Notes: a model not told the origin generated them from the letters alone. Shown: positions 1 through 8,268, counted from the stretch's first letter. The stretch is 64,000 bases of DNA from Protaetiibacter sp. (GCA_030150265.1 JASLGG010000020.1:20598-84597); one strand, 5' to 3'. Made by a program: numbers and translations.

Positions 1-1139
1 GGGCGGTTGTCGAGCGCGCTCGGCAGCCGGAAGCCGTGCTCCACGAGGGTGCGCTTGCGGCTCGCGTCGCCCTCGTACATCGCGCCGATCTGCGGCACGG
101 TGACGTGCGACTCGTCGATCACCACGAGGAAGTCGTCGGGGAAGTAGTCGAGCAGGGTGTTCGGCGGTTCCCCCGCCTGACGGCCGTCGATGTGCCGCGA
201 GTAGTTCTCGATGCCGTTGCAGAAGCCGATCTGCTCCATCATCTCGAGGTCGAAGCCCGTGCGCATGCGGAGCCGCTGCGCCTCGAGCAGCTTGCCCTGC
301 CGTTCGAGCTCGGGCAGCCGCTCGGCGAGCTCCTGTTTGATCGAGCGGATGGCGCGCTGCATGGCCTCGGGACTCGCCGCATAGTGGGTGGCGGGGAAGA
401 TCGACACCGCATCCATCTGACGCATCACGTCGCCCGTGAGCGGATGCAGCGCGTACAGCGCCTCGATCTCGTCGCCGAACATCTCGATGCGCACGGCGAG
501 CTCCTCGTAGACGGGGATGATCTCGATCGTGTCGCCGCGCACGCGGAACTTGCCGCGCGAGAAGTCGACGTCGTTGCGCTCGTACTGCATGTTGATGAAC
601 GAGCGGATGAGCTTGTCGCGCGAGATGCGATCGCCCACCTGCAGCGCCACCATGGCGCCCAGGTACTCCTCGGCGGCACCGAGGCCGTAGATGCACGACA
701 CGGTCGAGACCACCACCACGTCACGTCGGCTCAGCAGCGAGTTGGTCGTCGAGTGCCGGAGCCGCTCGACCTCGGCGTTGATGGACGAGTCCTTCTCGAT
801 GAAGGTGTCGGTCTGCGGCACGTAGGCCTCGGGCTGGTAGTAGTCGTAGTAGCTCACGAAGTACTCGACGGCGTTGTTCGGCATGAGCTCGCGGAACTCG
901 TTGGCGAGCTGGGCGGCGAGCGTCTTGTTGTGCGCGAGCACGAGCGTCGGACGCTGCACCTGCTCGATGAGCCAGGCGGTCGTCGCCGACTTGCCGGTGC
1001 CCGTCGCGCCGAGCAGCACGATGTCGCTCTCGCCCGCCTGCACGCGGTGCGCGAGCTCGGCGATCGCTGCGGGCTGGTCGCCGCTCGGCTGGTACTCGGA
1101 GACCACCTCGAACGGACGCACGGAACGCGTCGGCTGCAT
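1..1139 (-). CDS. uvrB: Excinuclease ABC subunit B, 3' part off-window
   Basis: UvrB is the DNA-damage verification helicase of nucleotide excision repair; it receives the lesion from UvrA and recruits UvrC. The first 379 residues are present and the rest (family length about 670-700) lies beyond base 1. Seen directly: Walker A GATGTGKS at residues 44-51, the tyrosine-rich beta-hairpin (YFVSYYDYYQPEAYVP) at 93-108 that inserts between DNA strands, and a DESH Walker B-like motif at 341-344. The ATG at 1137-1139 gives the family N-terminus (MQPTRSVRPFEVVSEYQPSG). It follows coaE by 65 bp with its own TAGGCT box six bases before the ATG, so it is probably transcribed separately as a leaderless mRNA. 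The coaE-uvrB order is typical of actinobacteria. Function is certain; only completeness is unknown. Confidence 0.97.
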   Translation of the reverse strand, partial: MQPTRSVRPFEVVSEYQPSGDQPAAIAELAHRVQAGESDIVLLGATGTGKSATTAWLIEQVQRPTLVLAHNKTLAAQLANEFRELMPNNAVEYFVSYYDYYQPEAYVPQTDTFIEKDSSINAEVERLRHSTTNSLLSRRDVVVVSTVSCIYGLGAAEEYLGAMVALQVGDRISRDKLIRSFINMQYERNDVDFSRGKFRVRGDTIEIIPVYEELAVRIEMFGDEIEALYALHPLTGDVMRQMDAVSIFPATHYAASPEAMQRAIRSIKQELAERLPELERQGKLLEAQRLRMRTGFDLEMMEQIGFCNGIENYSRHIDGRQAGEPPNTLLDYFPDDFLVVIDESHVTVPQIGAMYEGDASRKRTLVEHGFRLPSALDNR

Positions 1140-1151
1140 GGGTCCAGCCTA
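1140..1151 (-). promoter_or_regulatory. Leaderless -10 box of uvrB
   Basis: On the minus strand TAGGCT (1146-1151) is followed by exactly six bases (GGACCC) and the uvrB ATG. TANNNT at this distance is the actinobacterial signature for transcription starting at the A of the start codon. No clear -35 element is visible. This is inference from position and motif. Confidence 0.55.
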
Positions 1152-1179
1152 GGCAGCACCCCCGACACCGCGCAGGGTC

Positions 1180-1219
1180 GGTCTCGATACGCCGCCTCCG
1201 GCGGCTACTCGACCAGCGG
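1180..1219. repeat. Microbacteriaceae-type REP-like hairpin, copy 1
   Basis: Plus strand reads GGTCTCGATACG, then a hairpin GCCGCC-TCC-GGCGGC, then CTACTCGACCAGCGG. The outer arms are partly complementary (GGTC...GACC) and the inner stem is perfect. Copies with the same arms lie at 36910-36947 and, diverged, at 39408-39451. This copy overlaps the last codons and stop of coaE: read on the minus strand its right arm (CCG CTG GTC GAG TAG) encodes the terminal P-L-V-E and the stop. Function unknown; a transcript-end stabiliser or a REP-type mobile remnant is possible. Confidence 0.7.
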
Positions 1220-1822
1220 GGTGGGGCGCAGGGTCGGCCACAGGGCGTCGACCTGCTCGAGGGTCTCCTCGAGCGTGCCGTTCGCGTCGATCACGTGGTC
1301 GGCGATCGCGAGCCGTGCGGCCTCGGGGGCCTGCGACGCGATCCGGCGCCGCGCCTCCGCCTCGTCCATCCCCCGCAGCTCGACGAGTCGCCGCACACGG
1401 GTCCCCTCGTCGGCGGTCACGACGACGACGCGGTCGAACTCGTCGGCGCGACCGCGTCCCTCACCGTCGACGAGCAGGGGCACGTCGTAGACGACCACGC
1501 CGTCCGGATCCGCCTCGTGCGCCGCGGCGAACAGCGCGCGCGAGCGGTCGCCCACCGCCGGATGCGTGATCGCGTTGAGGCGGCGCCGCGCCTTGTCGTC
1601 GCCGAAGACGATCGCGCCGAGCGCCACCCGGTCGAGGGTGCCGTCCGCGCTCAGCACCCCGGCACCGAACTCCTCGGCGATCCGCGCGAGCCCGGGCGTG
1701 CCGGGCTCGACCACCTCCCGCGCCAGCCGATCGGCGTCGATCACGACCGCGCCGAGCTCCGCGAACCGCCGTGCGACCGTGGACTTGCCGGAGGCGATGC
1801 CTCCCGTGAGGGCGATGAGCAC
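1205..1822 (-). CDS. coaE: Dephospho-CoA kinase
   Basis: Phosphorylates the 3'-hydroxyl of dephospho-CoA with ATP, the last step of coenzyme A synthesis, in the cytoplasm. The 205 residues match the usual length. P-loop GGIASGKST lies at residues 7-15, followed by the DADRLARE segment near residue 29 that positions the substrate in this family, and the lid region rich in Arg near 138-160. The start is GTG at 1820-1822, preceded by a GAGGGG purine tract. The final codons (PLVE-stop) are supplied by the overlapping REP-like repeat, so the ancestral C-terminus may have been altered. It lies between a GNAT gene and uvrB on the same strand. Another coenzyme A gene, coaBC, is at 38.2 kb in this window. 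Confidence 0.95.
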   Translation of the reverse strand: MLIALTGGIASGKSTVARRFAELGAVVIDADRLAREVVEPGTPGLARIAEEFGAGVLSADGTLDRVALGAIVFGDDKARRRLNAITHPAVGDRSRALFAAAHEADPDGVVVYDVPLLVDGEGRGRADEFDRVVVVTADEGTRVRRLVELRGMDEAEARRRIASQAPEAARLAIADHVIDANGTLEETLEQVDALWPTLRPTPLVE

Positions 1823-1852
1823 CCCCTCATGCTCGCACGGATGCGCCTCCGC

Positions 1853-2638
1853 TCACGGCGACCAGACATACGGCGTCGTCGTGGTCAGCTGCACGAAGCC
1901 GAGCCTCTCGAGCACCGGGCGGCTCATCTCCGACGCGTCGACGCGCAGATAGGGGAAGCCGCCCGCCGCGGCGATCCGCGCCCGCTCCGCGACGAGCGCC
2001 CGGTAGATGCCGTGTCCGCGGTGCTCCGCGCGGGTTGAGCCGCCCCACAGGCCCGCGAATCGCCGCCCCTGCCGCATGATCACCCACGCCACCGAGGCGA
2101 GTCCGTCATCCGCCTCGGCGACGAGGATGCGGATGCCGGTCTCGCCGAGCTCCGTGCGCAGCTCCCGCAGCTCTCCGAGGAGCGCCGCGTTGTCCGTGCT
2201 CCACACGCCCCGCAGCAGCTCGCCGATCGCGTCGAACTCGTCGGCGCGCGCATCGCGGATGACGACCCCGGCGACCGCGGGAGCGGCCGGTGCCGAGCTC
2301 GCGGCCACCATCACCGCCTCGACGGGCTCCGCCTCGAAGCCCGCGGCGAGAAGCAGCGGCACGAGGGCATCCGGCCGGTCGCCCGCGTAGGTCTTCCACT
2401 CGACCGGGAGATCGCGGTCCGCGAAGTAGCGCACCTGACGCTCGATGAGCGCCTCGAGCGCGGGACCGTCGAGGCCGAGATCGGCGGGTGCGTGGATCAT
2501 GCCCGTCGAGGGGAACTCGATCCGCATGACGGGCCCGTCGATCTCGAACGGTCGCCCCTCGGCGGCGTCCGGTCCGAGGAGGCGCGCTTCCGACTCGAAG
2601 ACCGCGAGCAGCTCGTCGCGCGGCGGGAGGTCGCTCAT
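1853..2638 (-). CDS. GNAT family N-acetyltransferase
   Basis: A 261-residue protein with a C-terminal GNAT domain (about 125-258). The acetyl-CoA pyrophosphate loop is seen at 204-213 (AEHRGHGIYR, the Q/RxxGxG/A motif), followed by a helix and the typical LRVDASEMSRPVLERLGF segment, where the late strand and alpha-helix of GNAT folds lie. The N-terminal 120 residues are a diverged, possibly second GNAT-like half with no visible CoA loop. Substrate cannot be told from sequence; small-molecule acetylation is as likely as protein acetylation. The ATG at 2636-2638 is supported by TAGGCT exactly six bases upstream. It shares a 50-bp divergent promoter region with the DUF4126 gene and is followed by coaE after 30 bp. 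Confidence 0.85.
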   Translation of the reverse strand: MSDLPPRDELLAVFESEARLLGPDAAEGRPFEIDGPVMRIEFPSTGMIHAPADLGLDGPALEALIERQVRYFADRDLPVEWKTYAGDRPDALVPLLLAAGFEAEPVEAVMVAASSAPAAPAVAGVVIRDARADEFDAIGELLRGVWSTDNAALLGELRELRTELGETGIRILVAEADDGLASVAWVIMRQGRRFAGLWGGSTRAEHRGHGIYRALVAERARIAAAGGFPYLRVDASEMSRPVLERLGFVQLTTTTPYVWSP

Positions 2639-2650
2639 CCGGACAGCCTA
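2639..2650 (-). promoter_or_regulatory. Leaderless -10 box of the GNAT gene
   Basis: Minus-strand TAGGCT (2645-2650), six-base spacer GTCCGG, then ATG. It faces away from a matching site for the DUF4126 gene at 2677-2688; the two -10 boxes are 26 bp apart, so polymerase footprints would overlap. Confidence 0.55.
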
Positions 2651-2676
2651 GGAGCCGCGGACGGACGGAGGGGTCG

Positions 2677-2688
2677 TAGCATGGCGGC
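2677..2688 (+). promoter_or_regulatory. Leaderless -10 box of the DUF4126 gene
   Basis: Plus-strand TAGCAT (2677-2682), six-base spacer GGCGGC, then the ATG at 2689. No Shine-Dalgarno sequence fits between the box and the start, which agrees with a leaderless transcript. Confidence 0.55.
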
Positions 2689-3315
2689 ATGCTCGAGCTG
2701 CTCACCGGCGCCGGCCTCGCCGCCGCCGCGGGACTCAACGCCTACATCCCGCTGCTCGTCATGGGGCTCGCCGGGCGCTTCGACTGGATCCAGCTGCCGG
2801 CGGGCTGGACCTGGCTCGAGAACGAGTGGGTCATGGTGGTGCTCGGCGTGCTCCTCGTCGTGGAGATCGTCGCCGACAAGGTGCCCGCGGTGGACTCGGT
2901 GAACGACTGGATCCAGACCGTCGTGCGCCCGGCGTCCGGTGGAATCGTGTTCGCGGGCGGGATCGGCACCTCGACGGTCGCGGTCGACGACCCCGACAGC
3001 TTCTTCTCCACGGGCGCCTGGATCCCCGTGGTGATCGGCATCGTGCTCGCCCTGCTCGTGCATCTCGGCAAGACGGCCGTGCGGCCGGTCGCCAACCTGA
3101 CGACCGCCGGGATCGCGGCCCCCGTGCTCAGCACGGCGGAGGACGGCACGAGCCTGCTGCTCGTCGTGCTGGCCCTCGTGGCCCCGATCCTGGTGATCCT
3201 CGGCCTCGGCCTGCTCGTGCTGGGCTTCGTGCTGCTCATCCGCTCCGTGCGTCGCCGTCGTCGCGCCCGCGCCGCCGCGGCATCCACCCCGCCCGCGTTC
3301 CTCAGGGAGCCCTGA
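2689..3315 (+). CDS. DUF4126 family membrane protein
   Basis: A 208-residue integral membrane protein. Hydrophobic segments are visible near 5-27, 48-65, 84-100, 112-130 and 158-185, ending in an Arg-rich cytoplasmic tail (RRRRRAR) and a short Pro/Ala tail. The family signature VEIVADKVPAVDSVNDW followed by QTVVRPASGG is present near 58-85. The function of DUF4126 is unknown; there is no enzymatic motif. It is one of the few rightward genes here and is transcribed divergently from the GNAT gene. A strong hairpin terminator at 3333-3366 separates it from the convergent rpsA. Family assignment is firm, function open. Confidence 0.88.
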   Translation: MLELLTGAGLAAAAGLNAYIPLLVMGLAGRFDWIQLPAGWTWLENEWVMVVLGVLLVVEIVADKVPAVDSVNDWIQTVVRPASGGIVFAGGIGTSTVAVDDPDSFFSTGAWIPVVIGIVLALLVHLGKTAVRPVANLTTAGIAAPVLSTAEDGTSLLLVVLALVAPILVILGLGLLVLGFVLLIRSVRRRRRARAAAASTPPAFLREP

Positions 3316-3332
3316 ACGCCCGCCCGAAACGG

Positions 3333-3366
3333 CGGATGGCCGGCCCCGTGCGGGACCGGCCATCCG
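3333..3366. terminator. Bidirectional terminator between DUF4126 gene and rpsA
   Basis: Perfect 11-bp stem CGGATGGCCGG / CCGGCCATCCG (3333-3343 with 3356-3366) around a 12-base loop, placed between the stops of two convergent genes. No U-tract follows, as is common in high-GC actinobacteria. Confidence 0.75.
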
Positions 3367-3382
3367 GATGAGCGGGATGCGC

Positions 3383-4843
3383 TCAGGAGTTGCTGCTGAG
3401 CTTCTCGCGCAGCGCGGCGAGCGACTCGTCGTCGGCGAGGGTGCCGCCCGAGCTGCTCTCCGAGGAGAACGAGTTGCCCGAGGGACGCTCGTCGAGCGAG
3501 GCCTCGGCCTCCTCGGCCGCGAGGGTCTGCTTCTTGTGAGCCTCCCAGCGCTCCTGCGCGGCGGTGTACTCCGCCTCCCAGGCGTCGCGCTGAGCCTCGA
3601 AGCCCTCGAGCCACTCGCCCGAGGTCGGGTCGAAGCCCTCCGGGTACTTGTAGTTGCCCTGCTCGTCGTACTCCGTGACCATGCCGTAGAGCGCGGCGAG
3701 GCCCGAGTCGAACTCGGTGTTGTGCGGGTCGATGCCCTCGTTGGCCTGCTTGAGGCTCAGCGAGATGCGGCGACGGTCGAGGTCGATGTCGATGACCTTG
3801 ACGAACACCTCGTCGCCGACCGAGACGACCTGCTCGGCGAGCTCGACGTGCTTGCCCGAGAGCTCCGAGATGTGCACGAGGCCCTCGATGCCATCCGCGA
3901 CACGCACGAAGGCGCCGAACGGGACGAGCTTGGTGACCTTGCCCGGAGCGATCTGACCGATCGCGTGGGTGCGGGCGAAGACCTGCCACGGGTCCTCCTG
4001 GGTCGCCTTGAGCGAGAGCGACACGCGCTCGCGGTCCAGGTCGACCTCGAGGATCTCGACGGTGACCTCCTGGCCGACCTCGACGACCTCGGAGGCGTGC
4101 TCGATGTGCTTCCACGAGAGCTCCGAGACGTGCACGAGGCCGTCCACGCCGCCCAGGTCGACGAACGCGCCGAAGTTGACGATCGAGGACACGACGCCCT
4201 TGCGGACCTGGCCCTTCTGGAGGTTGTTGAGGAAGGTCGAGCGCGACTCCGACTGGGTCTGCTCGAGCAGCGCGCGGCGGCTGAGAACCACGTTGTTGCG
4301 GTTCTTGTCGAGCTCGAGGATCTTCGCCTCGATCTCCTGGCCGAGGTACGGCGTGAGGTCGCGCACGCGGCGCAGCTCGATGAGCGAGGCCGGGAGGAAG
4401 CCGCGGAGGCCGATGTCGACGATGAGGCCGCCCTTGACGACCTCGATGACCGAGCCGGTCACGACGCCGTCGGAGTCCTTGATCTTCTCCACGTCGCCCC
4501 AGGCGCGCTCGTACTGGGCGCGCTTCTTCGACAGGATGAGGCGACCCTCCTTGTCCTCCTTCTGGAGGACGAGCGCCTCGACGCTGTCGCCGACCGAGAC
4601 GACCTCGGTGGGGTCCACGTCGTGCTTGATGGAGAGCTCGCGCGAGGGGATGACGCCCTCGGTCTTGTAGCCGACGTCGAGGAGGACCTCGTCGCGGTCG
4701 ATCTTGACGACGGTGCCTTCGATGAGGTCTCCGTCGTTGAAGAACTTGAGGGTCAGTTCGACCGCGGCCAGGAAGTCTTCGGCAGATCCGATGTCGTTGA
4801 TCGCGACCTGCTTGGTGGCCGAGGCGGTCGTTGCGGTAGTCAT
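3383..4843 (-). CDS. rpsA: 30S ribosomal protein S1
   Basis: S1 binds mRNA on the 30S subunit and assists initiation. The 486-residue protein carries four S1 OB-fold repeats at about 38-107, 126-191, 212-280 and 297-366; the last two contain the canonical SIVNFGAFVDLGGVDGLVHVSE and KLVPFGAFVRVADGIEGLVH-type strands. The C-terminal 110 residues are acidic and Ser-rich without a further S1 fold, as usual for the four-repeat actinobacterial form. The ATG at 4841-4843 is chosen because it yields the family N-terminus and has CGGAG about 11 bases upstream; an in-frame extension to 4939 adds non-conserved residues. It is monocistronic as far as can be seen and ends at a shared terminator. Confidence 0.96.
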   Translation of the reverse strand: MTTATTASATKQVAINDIGSAEDFLAAVELTLKFFNDGDLIEGTVVKIDRDEVLLDVGYKTEGVIPSRELSIKHDVDPTEVVSVGDSVEALVLQKEDKEGRLILSKKRAQYERAWGDVEKIKDSDGVVTGSVIEVVKGGLIVDIGLRGFLPASLIELRRVRDLTPYLGQEIEAKILELDKNRNNVVLSRRALLEQTQSESRSTFLNNLQKGQVRKGVVSSIVNFGAFVDLGGVDGLVHVSELSWKHIEHASEVVEVGQEVTVEILEVDLDRERVSLSLKATQEDPWQVFARTHAIGQIAPGKVTKLVPFGAFVRVADGIEGLVHISELSGKHVELAEQVVSVGDEVFVKVIDIDLDRRRISLSLKQANEGIDPHNTEFDSGLAALYGMVTEYDEQGNYKYPEGFDPTSGEWLEGFEAQRDAWEAEYTAAQERWEAHKKQTLAAEEAEASLDERPSGNSFSSESSSGGTLADDESLAALREKLSSNS

Positions 4844-4943
4844 GTAGTGGGTGCTCCGGAGGATGGACATGTCAGGGCCCGCGAGGCGATGTTGCCGGAG
4901 TGCTCCGCGGGCACGCGGATAGGATGTTGCGCAAGGCAACGCT

Positions 4944-5933
4944 CTAGACTACCGCACTCCCCCGCCGAGCGCGACGCCCCTGCGCCAGGATGTCGGCGAC
5001 CGCCGGGGCGAGATCGGGGTGCCGGAATGCATATCCGGCCTGCAGGAGCCTCTCCGGCACCACCCAGCGGCTCTTCAGCAGCAGCTCGGTCTCGGTGCGG
5101 ATGAGCCAGGCGCCGACCTCGAGCACCGGCCGGGGCGCGGGGAGGCCGAGCGGCATCCCGACGGCGCGGCGGAGCGTGCGCATGAGCGTCACGCCGTCGA
5201 CGGGGTGCGGGGCTGTGAGATTGACCACGCCGTCGAGCTCGTCGTGGGTCTCCAGGAAGGCGAGCGCGCCCGCGACGTCGTCGAGGTGGATCCAGCTGAA
5301 CATCTGGCGACCCCAGCGGGCGGCGAAGCGGTGCTGCGTGCCCGCCTCACGGCGGGCACGGGTGGAGAACCACGGCGTGTCCCACTGCGGGCCGCCGAGG
5401 CCGAAGCGCGCGAGCCGCAGAAGCGGCACGAGCGCGCTGCCGTCGCCCAGCACGATGGCCGTGCGGATGGCGACGCGCCGCGTCGCCGGGAGCTCGCCGG
5501 CGAAGAACGCCTCCTCCCATGCCCGCGCGACCGACACCGAGAAGCCCGAGCCGAGTTCCCCGCCGGCCTCCGTCTGGGCGCGATCCTCGGCGTGCCGGTA
5601 GATCGTCGCGGTCGAGGAGTTGATCCACAGTGCCGGCGGTGCGTCGGCGGTGCGCACGGCCTCGGCGAGCTCGTGCGTCGTCTCGACGCGCGAGCTCAGG
5701 ATCTCCGCTCGGTTCTCGGGGCCGTAGCGGCAGTTGACGCTCTTGCCGGCGAGGTTCACGAGCAGCGCGCTGCCGTCGAGCGACCGCCGGATGCCGTCCG
5801 TGTCGCCCCAGCGCGCATCCGCGTCGCCGCGACCGATCGTGCGCACCTCGCGGCCCGCCGCGCGCCAACCCGCGACGAGATGGCGCCCCATGAACCCGGA
5901 GGCGCCTGCCACGACGACGCGCCCCGCGGTCAT
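4944..5933 (-). CDS. TIGR01777/DUF1731-type SDR epimerase
   Basis: A 329-residue NAD(P)-dependent extended short-chain dehydrogenase/epimerase-like protein. The Rossmann glycine motif GASGFMG is at residues 10-16 and NLAGKSVNCRYGPENR, diagnostic of the TIGR01777 branch, lies near 60-75. The catalytic region has INSSTATIYRHAED, where Ser/Thr and Tyr replace the classic YxxxK arrangement, as in this family. The C-terminal DUF1731-like part holds LPAPRPVLEVGAW. Substrate is unknown; relatives are described as cell-division inhibitor SulA-like or sugar-nucleotide epimerase-like without proof. Its ATG overlaps the stop of the DUF4166 gene (ATGA), so the two are translationally coupled and probably act together. 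Confidence 0.88.
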   Translation of the reverse strand: MTAGRVVVAGASGFMGRHLVAGWRAAGREVRTIGRGDADARWGDTDGIRRSLDGSALLVNLAGKSVNCRYGPENRAEILSSRVETTHELAEAVRTADAPPALWINSSTATIYRHAEDRAQTEAGGELGSGFSVSVARAWEEAFFAGELPATRRVAIRTAIVLGDGSALVPLLRLARFGLGGPQWDTPWFSTRARREAGTQHRFAARWGRQMFSWIHLDDVAGALAFLETHDELDGVVNLTAPHPVDGVTLMRTLRRAVGMPLGLPAPRPVLEVGAWLIRTETELLLKSRWVVPERLLQAGYAFRHPDLAPAVADILAQGRRARRGSAVV

Positions 5934-6511
5934 CGCTCGTCGTCGCCCGGCGCGACGGCCTCGATGCGGTAGTCGAACGCGCCCGCGTACTCGTAGGCGC
6001 GGCCGACGAGCGGCAGATCGAGGGCGAGCGACACATGCTGACGCCCGTCGGGGAGGGTGCGCTCGTGCACCTCGATGCGCGGCGCCCAGCGCGCGGGAAG
6101 CGAGACGCGTACCCCGAGCATCCGGATGCCGACCCGTCCCGAGAGGATGCGGAGGCCGCCCTCCTCGGGCTCGATCCGCAGCTCCGCGACGACCCGCTCC
6201 CCCGTGCCGAGCCGCTGGCGCAGCCCGCGCGGCGTCCAGATGATCCGGTCGGTCATGGTGCGGTCGCCGCTCGCGAAGCGGAAGCGGCGCACGCCCACCA
6301 GCCCGTGCGGGGTCGGCAGGTTCACGACCGTGAACGGCACGTCGCGCTCCCAGACGGGCCACACGACATTCCAGCGCCCGAGGATCGCGAGCATGGGCCA
6401 GAGCCACCGCCGCGGCGTGCCGACGGTCGTGAACACGCCCTCCCCGAGCCCGTGGGAGCCGTAGGGCGCTCCCCCGAAGTACGCCTGCATCGCGGGCGTC
6501 AGCTCGGTCAC
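5930..6511 (-). CDS. DUF4166 domain protein
   Basis: A 193-residue protein recognisable as DUF4166 by the opening LTPAMQAYFGGAPYGSHGLGEG-like segment, the central FRFASGDRTMTDRI segment and the C-terminal pattern of beta strands (ISLALDLPLVGRAYEY-like, then DYRIEAV). No catalytic motif or transmembrane helix is evident. The start is GTG at 6509-6511, which places GGTGAC upstream and gives a family-like N-terminus; reading further upstream in frame only yields sequence antisense to no known domain. It overlaps the epimerase gene by four bases and follows the DUF885 gene by 50 bp. In other genomes DUF4166 and this epimerase family are, as I recall, often neighbours or fused, which supports a joint role; the reaction is unknown. 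Confidence 0.78.
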   Translation of the reverse strand: MTELTPAMQAYFGGAPYGSHGLGEGVFTTVGTPRRWLWPMLAILGRWNVVWPVWERDVPFTVVNLPTPHGLVGVRRFRFASGDRTMTDRIIWTPRGLRQRLGTGERVVAELRIEPEEGGLRILSGRVGIRMLGVRVSLPARWAPRIEVHERTLPDGRQHVSLALDLPLVGRAYEYAGAFDYRIEAVAPGDDER

Positions 6512-6561
6512 GCGGTCACCGAGCGCGGCCGCCCACGGCGCCCCCGGATGCCGCTGCCGTC

Positions 6562-8268
6562 TCACGGGGCGAGCGCGGTGCGCAGGGTGTCGAGGCCCAC
6601 GCCGCCGAGGTCGAGCGCGTGCTTGTGGAAGTCCCGGAACGAGAAGGACGCCCCGGCGCGACGCTGCGCGTCGTCGCGGATCTGCTCCCAGATGCGCTGC
6701 CCGACCTTGTACGACGGCGCCTGTCCCGGCCAGCCGAGGTAGCGGTTGACCTCGAAGCGCACGAAGGCGTCGTCCATGTTGACGTTGCGGCGCATGAAGG
6801 CGAGCGCGAAGTCGGCGTCCCAGTCGCCGTCGGACGGCAGATCCTCCAGGCCGCGGATGCGGGGCTTGGGCTTGCCGAGGTGCACGCCGATGTCGAGGAC
6901 GACGCGCGCCGCGCGCATGCGCTGGCCGTCGAGCATGCCGAGACGGTCGGCGGGGTCGTCGAGATAGCCGAGCTCCTCCATGAGGCGCTCGGCGTAGAGC
7001 GCCCACCCCTCGGCATGACCGCTCGTGCCGGCGAGCTGACGGCGCCAGGTGTTGAGCTCGGCGCGGTTGTAGACCGCCTGGCCGATCTGCAGGTGGTGAC
7101 CGGGGACGCCCTCGTGGAAGACGGTGGTCTTCTCGCGCCAGGTGTCGAACTCCGTGACGCCCTCGGGCACGCTCCACCACATCCGTCCGGGGCGGCTGAA
7201 GTCGTCGGACGGACCCGTGTAGTAGATGCCGCCGTCCTGGGTGGGCGCGATCATGCACTCGAGCGCGCGCACCGGCTCGGGGATGTCGAAGTGGCTGCGG
7301 CCGAGCTCGCCGACCACGCGATCGCTGAGCTCCTGCATCCAGGACTTGAGCGCGTCGGTGCCGTGCAGCTTGCGGGAGGCGTCCTGCTCGAGGTGGGTCA
7401 CCGCCTCCTCGACGGTCGCGCCCGGAAGCACCTCGTGCGCGACGCGCGTCTGCTCCTCGATCATCCGCTCGAGCTCCTCGACGCCCCACTCATAGGTCTC
7501 GTCGAGGTCGATCGCCGCGCCGAGGAAGTGTCGCGAGCGGAGGGCGTAGAGCTCGCGGCCCACGCCGTCCCGGTCGCTCGCGGCGGGCAGCAGCTCGCTC
7601 TCGAGGAAGTCGGCGAGGGCGCGGTAGGCGGCCCCGGAGGCCTCGGCGCCGCGCGCGAGGTCCGCGCGGAGGCCGTCTGACAGCTCCCCGCCCTCGACCG
7701 AGGCTCCTCCCGTGAACTCGGCGAAGAAGCCGTCGGGCCGCCCGTTGCGGCGCGCCTGCTCGGCCACCTCGCGCACCTGGCGGCGGGCGGGCACGACGCC
7801 CTCCGCGACACCGGCGCGCAGGGTCGCGATGTAGCCGTCGACGGCGCCCGGCAGGTTGCCGAGGCGCTCGGCGATCGTGGCCCAGTCCTGTTCGGTGGCC
7901 GTGGGCATGAGATCGAAGGACTCGCGGATCTCCTGCGCGGGCGAGGTGATCACGTTGAGGTCGCGCAGGTGCAGCCGCGCGTCGTGCGCCTCGAGCGCGA
8001 GGCGCGACTCGGCCAGCAGATCGGTCTTCGTCACCTCGTCGACGGCGTCGAGCGGCTGGGCCGCGTCGAGGCGCGTGACGAGGCTGCGCGTGGCCTCTGC
8101 GAGCCGCTCATGGCCTGCCGGCGAGAGGTCGCCGTACTCCCCCGTGCGACCCGGCACGCCGATGTAGATCGCGATGTCGGGCACGAGGTCGACGAGGGTG
8201 GACACCCATTCCTCGGCGATCGCGTCGATCGGCGTGGCGGAGCGGGCGGCGCTGTCCTGAGGGCTCAT
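6562..8268 (-). CDS. DUF885 family putative metallopeptidase
   Basis: A 568-residue cytoplasmic protein of the DUF885 family, distant relatives of M3/M32-type zinc peptidases. The presumed active site is FHEGVPGHHLQ at about residues 384-394 (an HExxxxxH-type variant) with the second signature EGWALYAERL at about 420-429; both are intact. There is no signal peptide. Two in-frame starts exist, GTG at 8275-8277 and ATG at 8266-8268. The ATG is preferred because TAGGGT lies seven bases upstream of it, which fits a leaderless transcript and would exclude the GTG. It heads an apparent operon with the DUF4166 and epimerase genes. Peptide substrate unknown. Confidence 0.85.
   Translation of the reverse strand: MSPQDSAARSATPIDAIAEEWVSTLVDLVPDIAIYIGVPGRTGEYGDLSPAGHERLAEATRSLVTRLDAAQPLDAVDEVTKTDLLAESRLALEAHDARLHLRDLNVITSPAQEIRESFDLMPTATEQDWATIAERLGNLPGAVDGYIATLRAGVAEGVVPARRQVREVAEQARRNGRPDGFFAEFTGGASVEGGELSDGLRADLARGAEASGAAYRALADFLESELLPAASDRDGVGRELYALRSRHFLGAAIDLDETYEWGVEELERMIEEQTRVAHEVLPGATVEEAVTHLEQDASRKLHGTDALKSWMQELSDRVVGELGRSHFDIPEPVRALECMIAPTQDGGIYYTGPSDDFSRPGRMWWSVPEGVTEFDTWREKTTVFHEGVPGHHLQIGQAVYNRAELNTWRRQLAGTSGHAEGWALYAERLMEELGYLDDPADRLGMLDGQRMRAARVVLDIGVHLGKPKPRIRGLEDLPSDGDWDADFALAFMRRNVNMDDAFVRFEVNRYLGWPGQAPSYKVGQRIWEQIRDDAQRRAGASFSFRDFHKHALDLGGVGLDTLRTALAP

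Noticed and set aside
4844..4939. N-terminal extension of rpsA by 32 codons
   Set aside because: The extension is not S1-like, and the internal ATG has a ribosome site at 11 bases and the family N-terminus.
4926..4940. Small dyad GTTGC-GCAAG-GCAAC upstream of rpsA as an operator
   Set aside because: A five-base stem is too weak and lies next to the epimerase stop with no other support; it could be chance or a minor terminator.
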